A stretch of DNA of 64,000 nt from Bryum argenteum. Its lineage: Eukaryota > Streptophyta > Bryopsida > Bryales > Bryaceae. Location of the stretch: the NCBI GenBank assembly GCA_037043015.1, contig CM073331.1, forward strand, positions 434,001-498,000. The letters are read 5' to 3'. Each line of letters starts with the position of its first letter. Positions within the stretch are counted from its first letter, which is position 1. Below are positions 49,790-60,323 of the stretch, in pieces. The notes beneath the pieces were generated by a model. The model was not told the origin of the DNA. It did not search any database and worked only from the letters and a program-made list of their open reading frames with translations. Position numbers and translations under genes: made by a program.

Positions 49790-52700
49790 ATGGTATGCCA
49801 TTCTAGAGGAGAGTCAATGGGAGGAGCGTTGGCGGAAGCCGCCGTGTCATCGAAGCTGTCGTATCCGATGTCGGATCCGGCTACGGAGTGGCGCTCGCGG
49901 GAGCAGCATGAGCCTTCGCCGCTCTCCACTTCCCCGGCCTATTGGGACACTGATGAGGATGACGATTCCAATTCATCCTCCATGACGGGTATTCACCAAA
50001 CTGTCTGCCCTAAGTTTTGCTTACTGGTATTAGGCAGGTTTCGTTTACGAGTGGTCCCATCACAACCTCTGCTTGCCCACTAGAGTGTCGCTGCATTTGC
50101 AGGTGTCGGCAAGCGTGTTGGACGCATTACTGGATGCTTCACAAGCTGATGATTCTCTCTTCCAGGTTGATAACGTAACACACAACATTATTCAGTTTCT
50201 TCAAATGATCTCATGTTTGAGTTTTTATTTGCTCGTGTCAGCTCTTCAGTGAAGGGAATGGGATGATTGCCTTTGGTAATGAGGTTATGACATGTTTTGG
50301 ATTATGCAGTTAATAACGATGAGCTTTGGCATTGTTTGCCTCCCTGGTCTCAAGCTACGTCGAGTTTCTCTCTGGTCTAAGCTACACTAGAAACTTGTGG
50401 GCTTGTACGTACGTTTATGTCCGGTCATAGGTTTTGCCGTCGCTTCCTTCTGTTTTTAGGACTATTAAAGGAATCGCTTGCCTTGTTATCTAACGTAATT
50501 ATTGTGATTGTGGTGAGCACAGTTGAAGGCGATGATGCCGATTGGTGACAAGTTGGCGAAGCCTCCACGTAATGCGAAGGAGTTGATGGCCACTGGTCTA
50601 CTCGAAGGGCATTATGTGCATTGTTCTTGTCGTGGTGAACAAGTATGTCGAGTTGCTGTACATAATTATGTAGTGCAGTTTTCATGAACATCATTTATCC
50701 TGCTGGAGCTTTCTGATGTGAGGTGCTTTTCAATTGTCTGAATTTGCCTCGCCAGTTTCTCAGTCATCTTTGGTATGTAGATAATTTTAGGAATCCAGCC
50801 TCTGAGGCGGAGGATCATTCTATATTCAAGTTTTCATGGACTTCAAGAAGTTATCAATGCCTCTGTCCCTGCTGGATCGTGCGGACTTTCCATGCGATTT
50901 AGTCCTTGTTTAACCTATTATTATCGTGTGGGAGCAGCTCACAGGGGTTCTCCAGGATATGGGCGTCGTGTGCAATTGTCGCATTTGCAAAGGAACGCAG
51001 GTATTGTGGTGAACTTCATCTGAAAACCAAGACGGAAACGTTTGTTGTCTTTTCAAGCTTTTTCTTCACTGTAAGTTTTGTCGTTCTTTTTGGTGTGATT
51101 TAGCTATGATGTGATTGGCAGGTGGTTTCCATTTCAGCATTTGAGGCACACTCAGGAAGCACTTCCCATCGTCCAAGTGACAACATATATCTAGAGAACG
51201 GAAAGAATCTTCGGGGCATTCTGAGTGCTGGATAAGAGGCTGCAGACTTTGGAGACAATATACTCAGAGCTCTTAAGCATGCGATCGGAGAGATTTGAGG
51301 TTTTGCGAAATTGGAGGTTTCTTGTGGGAAGTGCGGAAAGCCTGGAGACAGGAACCTTGTTTCATGCAAGGGAGTCAAGTGCTCGACTGTTTATCATGCA
51401 GGCATGCGCGACTCTCAGACATACTTTTCTCGGACATGAAGATGGTATATATTTGAATTTAAAAAACTAACTTGGCAATCATGGTCATGCAGAATGTGTT
51501 GGGCTTGCCAGTCCTCATCGAGGGGATTGGTTATGTGCCAAGTGCGAGAAATCTCAAGTCAGAAAGCCGCAGACTCTTCTGAAAACCAAGCGTTCGTCGA
51601 TTGGAACTGACAGAGAAGATGTTTGCTTAAAGTAAGAAGAAGCGCAACCAACTATTGTGCATTCACGTGTAGGATACTGACGCTTCTGGTTTCAATCTTT
51701 GCACCTAAACTCCTTTCAGTAATTCTTCCAAATTTTACATGTCTTAATTTATTGTTCGGAATACTTCAGGGAAAAGGAGATCACAGCGATGGCTCGATCA
51801 GCTCTGGATGCACACCTTCACAAAGCACTTTTTCTGCCTGGTGGTTTGGCCGATGGTACCGAGCTGGGGTACTACGCTAGAAATCAGGTACTTGTTTGAT
51901 GTGCATTTGGGACTAATTGCCTCAAATATCTGAAGTCCTCTGATTATGACGGCGTTGATTAATTTCTCCACACGTCGTTCATCATCTTACGTTTATTTTT
52001 ATCATGTATGCCAGTGTGTTCTCAAGGGAATGAAGCAAGGAGGAGGTATCTGCTGCAGTTGTTGTATTTAAGAGGTAAGTTTCTCAGATGTTGAATCAAT
52101 CAGAACGTGCTGAGGACGTCTATCATTGCTGAACACGAGTCTTTCTTAATATATGGAACTGCATTATTGCTGTGGATTGATTGTCCAGTTTAAAGAGGTG
52201 ATTGTGATGGATTGGCTCCTACTGTATTAGGAACTGATTCAATTGGTACCTGTCATTCCAGATTAGTTGCTCTGCGTTTGAGCAGCATGCTGAATGCGAA
52301 GCCCGACGGAATCCGTGAGTCTTAGCACTTTCTCTTTGTTCAGATTTTTTTTGCTTGGAATTTCAATCAGTAAGAAGCTGCAGGAATTGGAATGCACTCA
52401 ATTCGCTGCTTTGAATGCCATGTGCGTTCTTGGCTTAATTCAGAGTGTGCACAATATTTGTACTGTAGGTCTCTAGACTAAGTCGTTCGAAAACTGCAGG
52501 TACGGAAGTATATTGCTGTCTGATGGTCGGTCTCTGAAGGACTTGAGCAAAGAATTAGCTGATCAGAGCAAGCTTGGAGATCGAGCAAAACAATTTGCCC
52601 GGATTAAGGACTCCAAGTCGTGTGCTGGTTGTGATGCGCAAGACGATCTTGCACCTTGTCAAAGCTGTGACTCAGCGTGGTGCTGTAAGCCAGTAATTGT

Positions 52701-53056
52701 GCCAAATATGATTCAGGTAATTTGTCCAACCTTCCAATGCAGGAATCTCGTAGTCTACAGCTCTTTTACTTTGGATTAGGCCTTGTTCGGAGCACAGAAT
52801 TCTGTTCATACTTATTATCTATCGTGTCATATCTCCTTGCTTATTTGATGTGGCTGACATGATTTGTGACTTGGGCTTTGTAGGGACTGAAAATAAACCG
52901 AGTAGTCATCGTTGTCGCAACTGTCACAATGATATTTCTTCAGCTACGAAGGGAACGCACAAAGTGTCAAATAAACGTGTAGATTTAGGTGCGAACATCC
53001 CAGCTACCAACGACCGCAATGTTCGACACTTCCACGCACCTGATTCTATTTCATAG
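49790..53056 (+). pseudogene. TDBD-PHD finger protein (IDM1-like family), interrupted by in-frame stops
   Basis: Inferred exons: 49790-50027, 50103-50165, 50523-50642, 50938-51000, 51122-51401, 51493-51631, 51770-51887, 52015-52074, 52262-52314, 52500-52684, 52884 to about 53056. An acidic/Ser N-terminus is followed by a Tify-domain-binding domain (ATGLLEGHYVHCSCRGEQ, MGVVCNCRICKGTQVVS, SAFEAHSGS, DNIYLENGKNLRGIL), a PHD finger (SCGKCGKPGDRNLVSC ... YHAECVGL, WLCAKCEK), a second TDBD (GGGICCSCC, SAFEQHAECEARRNPYG, ILLSDGRSLKDL) and more Cys pairs (CAGCDAQDDLAPCQSCDSAWC, HRCRNCHND). The family acts in chromatin/DNA-methylation control. Stops sit in frame at 51233 (TAA), 51296 (TGA) and 52069 (TAA) while both sides remain family-like. 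One intron uses a GC donor. No acetyltransferase domain follows. It is probably a recent pseudogene; the 3' end is uncertain. Confidence 0.72.
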
Positions 53057-53144
53057 GTTTCAGTCGAAGAAGCATGGCTATCATTTAAAGGACCTGCAGT
53101 TGCTGCCCACAACAAGGTTCCTACTTTCATACTAAACACTGTGT

Positions 53145-53207
53145 AGAGATCATATTTGGACAAACATCCTTGGAGTAGATGCTAAATATGGTGTTACAGA
53201 TGCATAT
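53145..53207. repeat. 63-bp direct repeat, left copy
   Basis: It matches 55047-55109 at 62 of 63 bases (a g/a difference in ggagtaRatgc). The two copies flank the satellite block. Confidence 0.9.
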
Positions 53208-53256
53208 ATGCTCGCATGGATCAGTGGTCTGTGTCGTTGAGATAGGGTTTCCAACT

Positions 53257-53361
53257 TCTTAGCAGATGCGCATTCTGTTAGCCCGGCTGCTGGTGGAGCA
53301 GCAACTGCAAATGGGCAAGTCTTTGCTTCTACTTGACGAGTCTACAAGTCATCTCAATAAG
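53257..53361 (+). pseudogene. Possible ABC-ATPase (ABCF-like) Walker B fragment
   Basis: A 35-codon open stretch reads MRILLARLLVEQQLQMG then KSLLLLDESTSHLNK. This resembles the signature-to-Walker-B segment of soluble ABC ATPases (ARAL...DLLLLDEPTNHLD), with Pro to Ser and Asn to Ser changes. No other ABC motif is nearby, so it is at best a relic; chance similarity is possible. Confidence 0.3.
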
Positions 53362-53826
53362 GTACAATGCTCTTAAACCGCTCGGCACCCCAAAACCGAT
53401 CAGGCCCCATTCCTAGATTGTAAAAGAACAGATGTACCTCACTCGTACATTTGAGTATGTGAGCGGTTTAAGGTCATGTACACTTTTGACTTCAGAAATT
53501 TCTAGCAAATTCAGCTTTTGCTATTTAATTGTGGAAATTTTCGCACTCACTCTCCACCCTGTTTCCGCATCCAAGAAAAATTTCAAATAAGACATGAAGT
53601 CACAACCATGCTGAATCGCTTATTACCTTACCAAAGCGAGGTTAGCTATCTACCATTTTTCACTCTCAACTCTATGTAGAATTTCAGAGATCAAATAGTT
53701 TTTTATTAGAGATCTTCTGTTTGCTCCATGGGTTCATGTGTTCATGTCGACATTCCTGTCGAATGTGCTCTACTTCGTCACGCTTTCTTACTACAACTTT
53801 CTCGGTTATGAGTTATGATGGTATGT

Positions 53827-54067
53827 CCTTACCTTTTTGCTTGGTAAAATCTTACCCTTTTTGCTTGGTAAAATCTTACCCTTTTTGCTTGGTAAAATCT
53901 TACCTTTTTTGCTTGGTAAAATCTTACCCTTTTTTCTTGGTAAAATCTTACCCTTTTTGCTTGGTAAAATCTTACCCTTTTTGCTTGGTAAAATCTTACC
54001 CTTTTTTCTTGGTAAAATCTTACCCTTTTTGCTTGGTAAAATCTTACCCTTTTTGCTTGGTAAAATC
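53827..54067. repeat. 24-bp minisatellite, about 10 copies
   Basis: The unit cttaccctttttgcttggta plus aaat repeats about ten times with almost no divergence (occasional g to t in tttttg). Because 24 is a multiple of three, it keeps two long open frames (LGKILPFL and SYPFCLVK repeats) that should not be taken as genes. Confidence 0.95.
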
Positions 54068-54132
54068 GATGGTGATGTATTCAGTTATTAATGGTGTTTT
54101 CTGTCTTAGCAGCGCTGCCGTACGCAATATTT

Positions 54133-54958
54133 TCCAATACTCCAATACTTCAATACTTCAATATTTCAATACTCAATACTTCAATACTTCCATACTTCAA
54201 CACTTCAATACTTCAAATACTTCACATTTTTCAAATACTTCAATTACTCCAATTACTCCAATTCTCAATACCTCAGTTACGTTTATACTTCAAATACTTC
54301 AATTCTTTAATACTTCAATACTTCAAATACTTCAAATTCTGCAAGTACTTCAATTACTCCAATTACTATAACTACTCCAATTATTTCAGTTCTCAATACC
54401 TCAATTATGTCAATACTTCAATACTTAAATACTTCAATACTTCAATACTTCAATACTTCAAATACTTCAAATACTTCAATACGTTAATACTTCAATGTTT
54501 CAATACTTCAATACTTCAATACTTCAATACTTCAACACTTCATTACTTCAATACTTTGATTAATTCAAATACTCCAAATATTACAATTACTCCAATTACC
54601 ACAGTTCTCAATACCTCCATTATGTCGATACTTCAAATACTTCAATTACTTCAATCCTTCAATTACATCAAATACTCCAAATACTCAAATACTTCAATTA
54701 CTCCAATTACTCCAATTCTCAAAACCTCAGTTACATCAATACTTCAAATACTTCAACACTTCAATACTTCAAATAGATCAAATACCTCATATACTTCAAA
54801 TTCTTCAAATACTTCAAATACTCTGAATTCTCAATACCTCAAATACTTCAATATACTTCAAATACTTTGAATACTTCGAATACTTCAAAGACTTTAATAC
54901 TTCATTAATACAATACTTTAAATATTTAATTGTTTGAATACTTAAATAACTCCAATCA
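54133..54958. repeat. About 0.8-kb satellite of an 8-bp motif (caatactt)
   Basis: The array consists of caatacttcaatacttcaaatac-type sequence, with 8- and 9-bp spacing and higher-order blocks (caattactccaattactcc, ttctcaatacctcagtta) recurring about every 120-170 bp. Open frames across it (up to 259 codons, rich in Ile/Leu/Tyr/Asn) are a by-product of the repeat. Confidence 0.95.
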
Positions 54959-54989
54959 CTCCCATCACTCCCATCGCTCAAATTACACA

Positions 54990-56739
54990 TTTTACCCAAC
55001 TTGCTATTTGAAGTCTATTCAACACTTTTACATAGATTATTGTTTGAGAGATCATATTTGGACAAACATCCTTGGAGTAAATGCTAAATATGGTGTTACA
55101 GATGCATATTGGCCGGATCATCATAAACCTATATATTGTGCTTTTAAACTACCAACTATATTACCAAAGTTTTCAAAAAATGCAACCTCAGTTCGATTTA
55201 TTTGAACAAATACACATCAATCAAAATAAATAAAATATAATTTGTAAACTCTTCAATGTTGGGTATTTTTACTGGAAACAATTGTGTATAATCCAAATAC
55301 AACTTTTGTAATAAATACACTATGTAAATATTGAAACAAATGTCTATGTATAATAATGTTCAATCATATTTTAAATTAAGTATTTGATTTTCAACATTTA
55401 ATAGTGAGTAAGCATAAAATACCACAACCAAATATTAGACATTGAAAATTAGGGATATCATTTAATAATTTAAAAATAAACATTAAAAATTGCATATTAG
55501 ATATTAATCATTGAATATAAGATATTAATCATTGAAAATTGAATATTACACTTTGTATAGATATTGTGGTTGTAAATAATTGGGTATAGTTTATATAAAG
55601 TTTATATTCTTTCATATTCAATTTTTGTCAATAAAAGAATCAAATGCACAAAGAGTAACCCAAATACCAAATTCACTATTTTGTATTACATTGGTTAATG
55701 TATGTTTTTTTTTAAAATGTAAAGTGTAAGATAGAGCCCTTACGGTCCTACCGTTTTCTTGTTAGTTCCCTGTTTGGACCCCAGTTGATCCCCAGGACGG
55801 ACTGGGGACCAAATGTACCAAACTAGGGACGAGATGTAAAGTGTGGACTAAATCACTCCGTCTTCCGTGCATCACGTTGTAGACTCGGCACCAAGTTGAA
55901 TTGGGGACCAAACTCATAAAATCATCACAATCATGCATTTTTGAGTTTAGTGCCCAGTTTGATCTTAGAGTAAAAATTTGGTGCCCACTTCAACGTTTGG
56001 TCCCCAGTCCGACCAAAATTAGGTGTTTTGGTCCCTAGTCCGACCAAAATTAGGTGTTTGGTCCCTAGTCCGTCGTACTTAGCGGATTTCTCCAATGAAG
56101 CCAAATTGTGGTCTTTTCAATCGCCATGAATTTTTGGTAAACAAATTGGTGTGCTATAAATTTTATCCTAAAGTAGAATCTGATGGTCCCAGTAGTGAAG
56201 CCCATGGTCACAGGGCCGACGGTCAAAAGGCTCAACAATAAACAACAATTAACAATGTTCCAAGGTGACAGGCACAGCGTGAACAGTTTTTTTGTTTGGT
56301 GCCCTAAACAATTCGGTCTCCCGGGAAACTCCTCTAAACTGACCGGCCAGGCGCCGGGCAGTTAGGGCAGTACCCATCAAAAACATTCTAACTTTTAAGT
56401 TGGTTAAGGTAGACAATCTTAAAACTGTGCATTTAAAGACTATGCTATAGTTGAAACTTGGAATATGTGAATCAGTATTTTTCAATTATAAATATGAAGA
56501 AATGATTAAGATATCATATTTTTGTAATATTTTGAAGCACTTATAAAAATAAATGAATCAATTAAAAGTGGCATATACCACATTACCTAAAACCGTTCAC
56601 ATGCTCCATGTGCACATGAGGTACATCCTTTTACATGAAATCACGAAAGTAGGTAAGAATTTAGAGTGGGCGGTTTAAGGAGATGCACGGATTTAGCATT
56701 ATCTACCTTACCCGAGACTAAGAAAGTTGGGGCAAGCTT
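54990..56739. other. AT-rich region with remnants of repeats
   Basis: A short open stretch (55047-55205: RDHIWTNILGVNAKYGVTD..., WPDHHKPIYCAFKLP) spans the right 63-bp repeat and is unidentified. 55240-55700 is very AT-rich with small internal repeats (attgaatataagatattaatc). 55740-56350 is a worn inverted-repeat element. I see no host gene. Confidence 0.5.
55793..56075. mobile_element. Worn inverted-repeat element with internal 33-bp tandem
   Basis: The segment cggactggggaccaaa (55797) is mirrored by tttggtccccagtccg (about 55998). A unit containing agtccgaccaaaattaggtg is tandemly repeated between 56007 and 56075. The boundaries are not defined; similar words (ggacc, ggtcc) continue on both sides. 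Confidence 0.5.
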
Positions 56740-56954
56740 TGTTGGAAGCTCAGTTTCCTCTTTTACATTTCTTTTACTTTTTGCTTTTACTTTAATCTCA
56801 CATAGCAAACTATAAAAGAGACTTAAGCAAGGACTCATTCTCACACCATCCTTTTCAGAACTTCATTAAATTCAAACATATGTCATGCAAATTGATTATC
56901 ATATTTTCATTGAAGACATATCCCTTCTTTGACTGAATTACTGCCACGACCGAA

Positions 56955-57245
56955 ATGGATCCCATTGAAAAGTTACAGAATGAGCCCTTTCTAGACCTTG
57001 AATTGGGTCTACAAGCTCAAGAATCAAATTTGAGCAAGTTCACTAATCAACAGGAACTTGTTCCACAAGCTCAAGAAGAATCAAATTTGAAGAAGTTTAC
57101 TACTCGAGCATTTACACAAACGGCAAACTTTGTTTATAATTTTTTCAATGAACAACCGAGGCCTACCTCACCTTTGAACCACTCAAGTGAATGGAATGCC
57201 AATGCATTAAATAGAGCATCACTAAATTCGGTTAAAATTTCATAA
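56955..57245 (+). CDS. Conserved repeat-borne ORF (copy A), unknown function
   Basis: A 96-codon frame begins MDPIEKLQNEPFLDLELGLQ and contains two degenerate copies of 'QAQESNL.KFT' and a Pro-rich NEQPRPTSPLNHSSEW segment. The 99-codon counterpart in copy B differs mostly by substitutions and a one-codon indel, with the frame kept for about 88 codons. No known family was recognised. It follows a TATA-like box. Confidence 0.5.
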   Translation: MDPIEKLQNEPFLDLELGLQAQESNLSKFTNQQELVPQAQEESNLKKFTTRAFTQTANFVYNFFNEQPRPTSPLNHSSEWNANALNRASLNSVKIS

Positions 57246-57648
57246 TAAGAGAAAATGATATTACAAGGGAAGAATGGGTGCATTGAAGGTGCCATAATTG
57301 TGAAATCGTATCCAAATATGCCACCAAGTTAGTCGAAACAACGTGAGTATGACGGAATTGGACAAATATTATAAATATTCCAATCGCTTAATTATATTGA
57401 TGTGGTGCATATATGTCATGAGATAGTGCCCCTGTAGTGTTTAGCATGCAAATTATGTATCAATATTTGGGTAAATTCTATTTTACCAAGATTGTAAAGC
57501 TCTGATAAATAAAGTGATCCCAAAATAATTTGACAACCCTGCTCTTTCTCTAAAAATGGTGGCATCATTGTTTAGCTAATAGCAATCAAATGATTACTCT
57601 GATGATTATATTGTGTGTAAACATTTTGTACATGTTTTTAGCGTCTGT

Positions 57649-59289
57649 GGGTCCCTTTACACTATGGACCTTGGAGATTGACCATGGCCTTCTAAAATTT
57701 GTGATTGGAGAGTAAAGTGCTCTTGGTCCCATCTCGCTTTACACTAGCATGAAAAAAGGAGAAGGACCACTAACTTTGAGGTCCCCAAAGTAAGCTAAAT
57801 TTTGCACAGTGGATAATGTTTTCATGGTCTCCTTGATTATAGTTGAGTCAAGGAAAATACCTCGACTCAACTACAATCAAGGAGACCATGAGGCTCCAAA
57901 ATCATTGATTGGCTAGTGTTCAATTATTTAACCCTGGAACGTCGGAGCGGCCATTTTATGTCCGATGAATGAAATGGACGTGTGATTGCGGACGATTGGC
58001 GTCGTTTTTTCATCCAAAGATAATTTTCCGAAGTTCACGGCGAGTGAAAGTGTAAGTGAGCGAGAAGAAGAAAGTTGTTTACCTCCCAAGGGGCTCAATT
58101 TTGTTGGTTTATAAAAATGCCTCATAAATGGACTATCGTGCCGCATGTGCGGTCTTAGATCCCAGAGGCCCAGACGAGAAAAATTTTGAATGGGCATACA
58201 TGGTCGGTGTTCGAGGTTTGGATTTTTTTGAAATGGACATGCATGGTCACTGTGGTTCAATCTTTTTGCGGGCGGGAGGGTCGAATCGCGATTCAAGCTA
58301 ACGTCATGGGATTGGAGTCACGAGCCACATGGCGCCTTCCCGATAGACGTATGAGCAGTGCACCGGCTAAGTCAAAAGGCCTCGTGGGCACGGGCAATCT
58401 CGACAATGAACCCGTGGGCGGTCGTCTGACTAAGTCGCCGAAAATTTTCGCCCGTTTAGCCCAACAACCGCAAATCGGTCTTCACACCTTCAATTTTATT
58501 TCTTACTGAGTGCGGAAGAGAGAGTGCATGATCGGGGAGTGGGTTTGTTTATGTTCATATAGAGCTTCCAATTATAGCACGAAGATCCGCAAACTTGAAA
58601 CTTACTGATTTGTTTTATGATCGCTTTCACAACTTTTTATGTACCCCTTTGTATTCACATGCCGCATTTACAAGCTCACTCAGACCAAAATGCTTATGTA
58701 AATCGAGTTCCACTTTTGTTTCCCTTAGAACTTACACTTTCAGCTTGAAGATATTCGGGACACAGTGACCGATCTATGTCGCAGCCATACATGAATGTAA
58801 TTTTTCCGGTGATGCCCGTATTTTCAGAATGTGACATATTGCCATGATCATACACAATTTGTCGTCGTTTTGTTCTACACTGAATGAGTTCGGCACTCAC
58901 CAAAGAATGGTAAGACTTCTCACTACCCCTGCATCGCGAATTCAGTGAAAAGATCCACTCTCAATATGCAAATTCTCCGATTTCCTGCATGCCCACGGTA
59001 ATACGTACAAACGCACTCGCCAGCCACGGTGATACGCTCCGACGTTCTAGGGTTAAATAGAGAGGAGGAAAAAGGGGAGGGGAAGAGGGAGAATGATGAG
59101 GATTTATATTAGAATATTGAGCTTAAAATTCTCATGGTCCAAATCCACTTTACACTACAAGAGTGACCAAGCCACTCAAAAATCCATTTTTGATTTATCA
59201 TGGTCACGGCTCTTAACCAAGAGCCATGACCATGAACATGATTTTATTTTTTTTGGTCATGGCTCTTGGTCCATAGTGTAAAGGGACCC
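57649..59289. mobile_element. Non-autonomous TIR DNA transposon, 1641 bp, inserted in copy A
   Basis: The ends begin gggtccctttacactatgg and are perfect inverted repeats over 22 bp (57649-57670 and 59268-59289). A 3-bp target duplication (tgt, 57646-57648 and 59290-59292) flanks it, and copy B shows the unoccupied site. It contains hairpins at 57823-57890 and about 59199-59235 and a non-repetitive GC-richer core (57930-58520) that could be captured host DNA. No transposase frame is visible. GG-start TIRs and a 3-bp duplication suggest a PIF/Harbinger- or CACTA-like mover, but this is not settled. Confidence 0.85.
57823..57890. repeat. 27-bp near-perfect hairpin inside the TIR element
   Basis: Arms 57823-57849 and 57864-57890 (catggtctccttgatt... 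/ ...aatcaaggagaccatg) pair with one mismatch around a 14-base loop. If transcribed, it would form a miRNA-precursor-sized stem. Confidence 0.85.
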
Positions 59290-59330
59290 TGTGTGTGAGT
59301 TGTGAATTGATACCAGAAAATTGTGTCAGG

Positions 59331-60323
59331 AATCAAACCAATCAAAATTCGAATCTATTTATCGGCAGTCTATTGTACAAAATGGCCGGTTTGGAGAGTA
59401 ATTTTATCATTGGACCAGTGTATACCCTATTTCCAGCTAGACAGGTATGGCAGGAGAGTTCTACGAGGCATGAAGTTTCAACGCGGTTCAGGAAGTTTCA
59501 ACGGAAGCGCAGTAGCGCACGCGGTCGAGGAAGTTTCAACACAAGGACGTTTCAACACAAGCGCAGAAGCGCACGGGGTCCATGGGCGAGACAAGGTTCG
59601 GGGATGGCCGTTCAATTCACGAACCTCCTGTACTCCCCTCCTCGCTGCCACGAACCATTGCCCCTACTACTGCCCCTCCCTTCCGGAACCAACCAAGACA
59701 AAGTTCAATCTTACTTTGTTGACAGGAAAACAACAATCCTCCAGGATGATCCGACAGTTTGGGACCCATCGACGAATATTGCGGTCACGATTCATCCACG
59801 ATTCCGGTGTCGGCAGCCTCCGGTTATTGCCTATGCACTTGCACTGCAACTTCGAATCTCCCTTCTCGATCGGGGCATTTGCATTTCTACATATACAGTA
59901 AGTGGCTTCCAATAATCCAACAACAACTCAGACATCCCCACTCAAACATTCTTTCTCTATAGCTACTCATCCGGTAGTCTAGTTTCGATTGGGGCAGTAA
60001 GTCGTCGCAAAAGAATCGATTAGGAGTGCGAGGATTCCCTGGAAGTAAGACACTTTGATTGATCGATTGAGTGGGGGTTCAAGTGAGTGGGGGTTCGATT
60101 GACTGAGAGTAGGACACTTTTATCGATCGATTGTCTGTGTGCAAGATAGCTGGTCGACATACCTCGACCGATTGACTGGAAGCACAATAGTTCGAGCGAC
60201 TGGAAGCACCATAGTTCAATCAATTAATCAGAAGCACGATTCTGCGAATCTTTGATCAATTGACTGGGGTTACGATACTTCGATCGATTGCTCGACCAGG
60301 AGTGCGATCAGTTTTCAGTGTCC
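59331..60323. other. Upstream region of the DUF2306 gene
   Basis: At 59455-59585 a short repeat based on aggaagtttcaac and gcgcagaagcgcacg creates long overlapping frames. 59600-59910 is GC-balanced with frames that look coding-like (SGTNQDKVQSYF...), but no family is recognised and the frame closes soon after. The leader repeat starts at 60040. Confidence 0.5.
60040..60305. repeat. About 30-bp degenerate repeat in the leader of the DUF2306 gene
   Basis: Seven or eight worn copies of a unit like tcgatcgattgactggaagc followed by acgatagt occupy the 265 bp directly before the start codon. Confidence 0.75.

Larger units (their letters stand above)
56740..59330 (+). mobile_element. LTR-like repeat element, copy A, split by a DNA transposon
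   Basis: This copy starts at tgttggaagctcagttt (56740) and matches the reverse complement of copy B (61615-62686) throughout, up to ttgtgtcagg at about 59330, except for the 1641-bp insertion at 57649-59289. A TATA-like box (ctataaaagag) lies at about 56811, 145 bp before a conserved ORF. The right end has lost the 'ccaaca' terminus seen in copy B. Family assignment (solo LTR versus other) is an inference from copy B. Confidence 0.7.

Noticed and set aside
54091..54870. Long open frames of 259 and 216 codons across 53.7-54.9 kb
   Set aside because: They are by-products of the 24-bp and 8-bp repeats; composition is purely repetitive and there is no start context or splice structure.
59295..59915. 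Overlapping frames of about 200 codons upstream of the DUF2306 gene
   Set aside because: The first part is a short repeat and starts inside repeat copy A; no family features and no supported splice structure.
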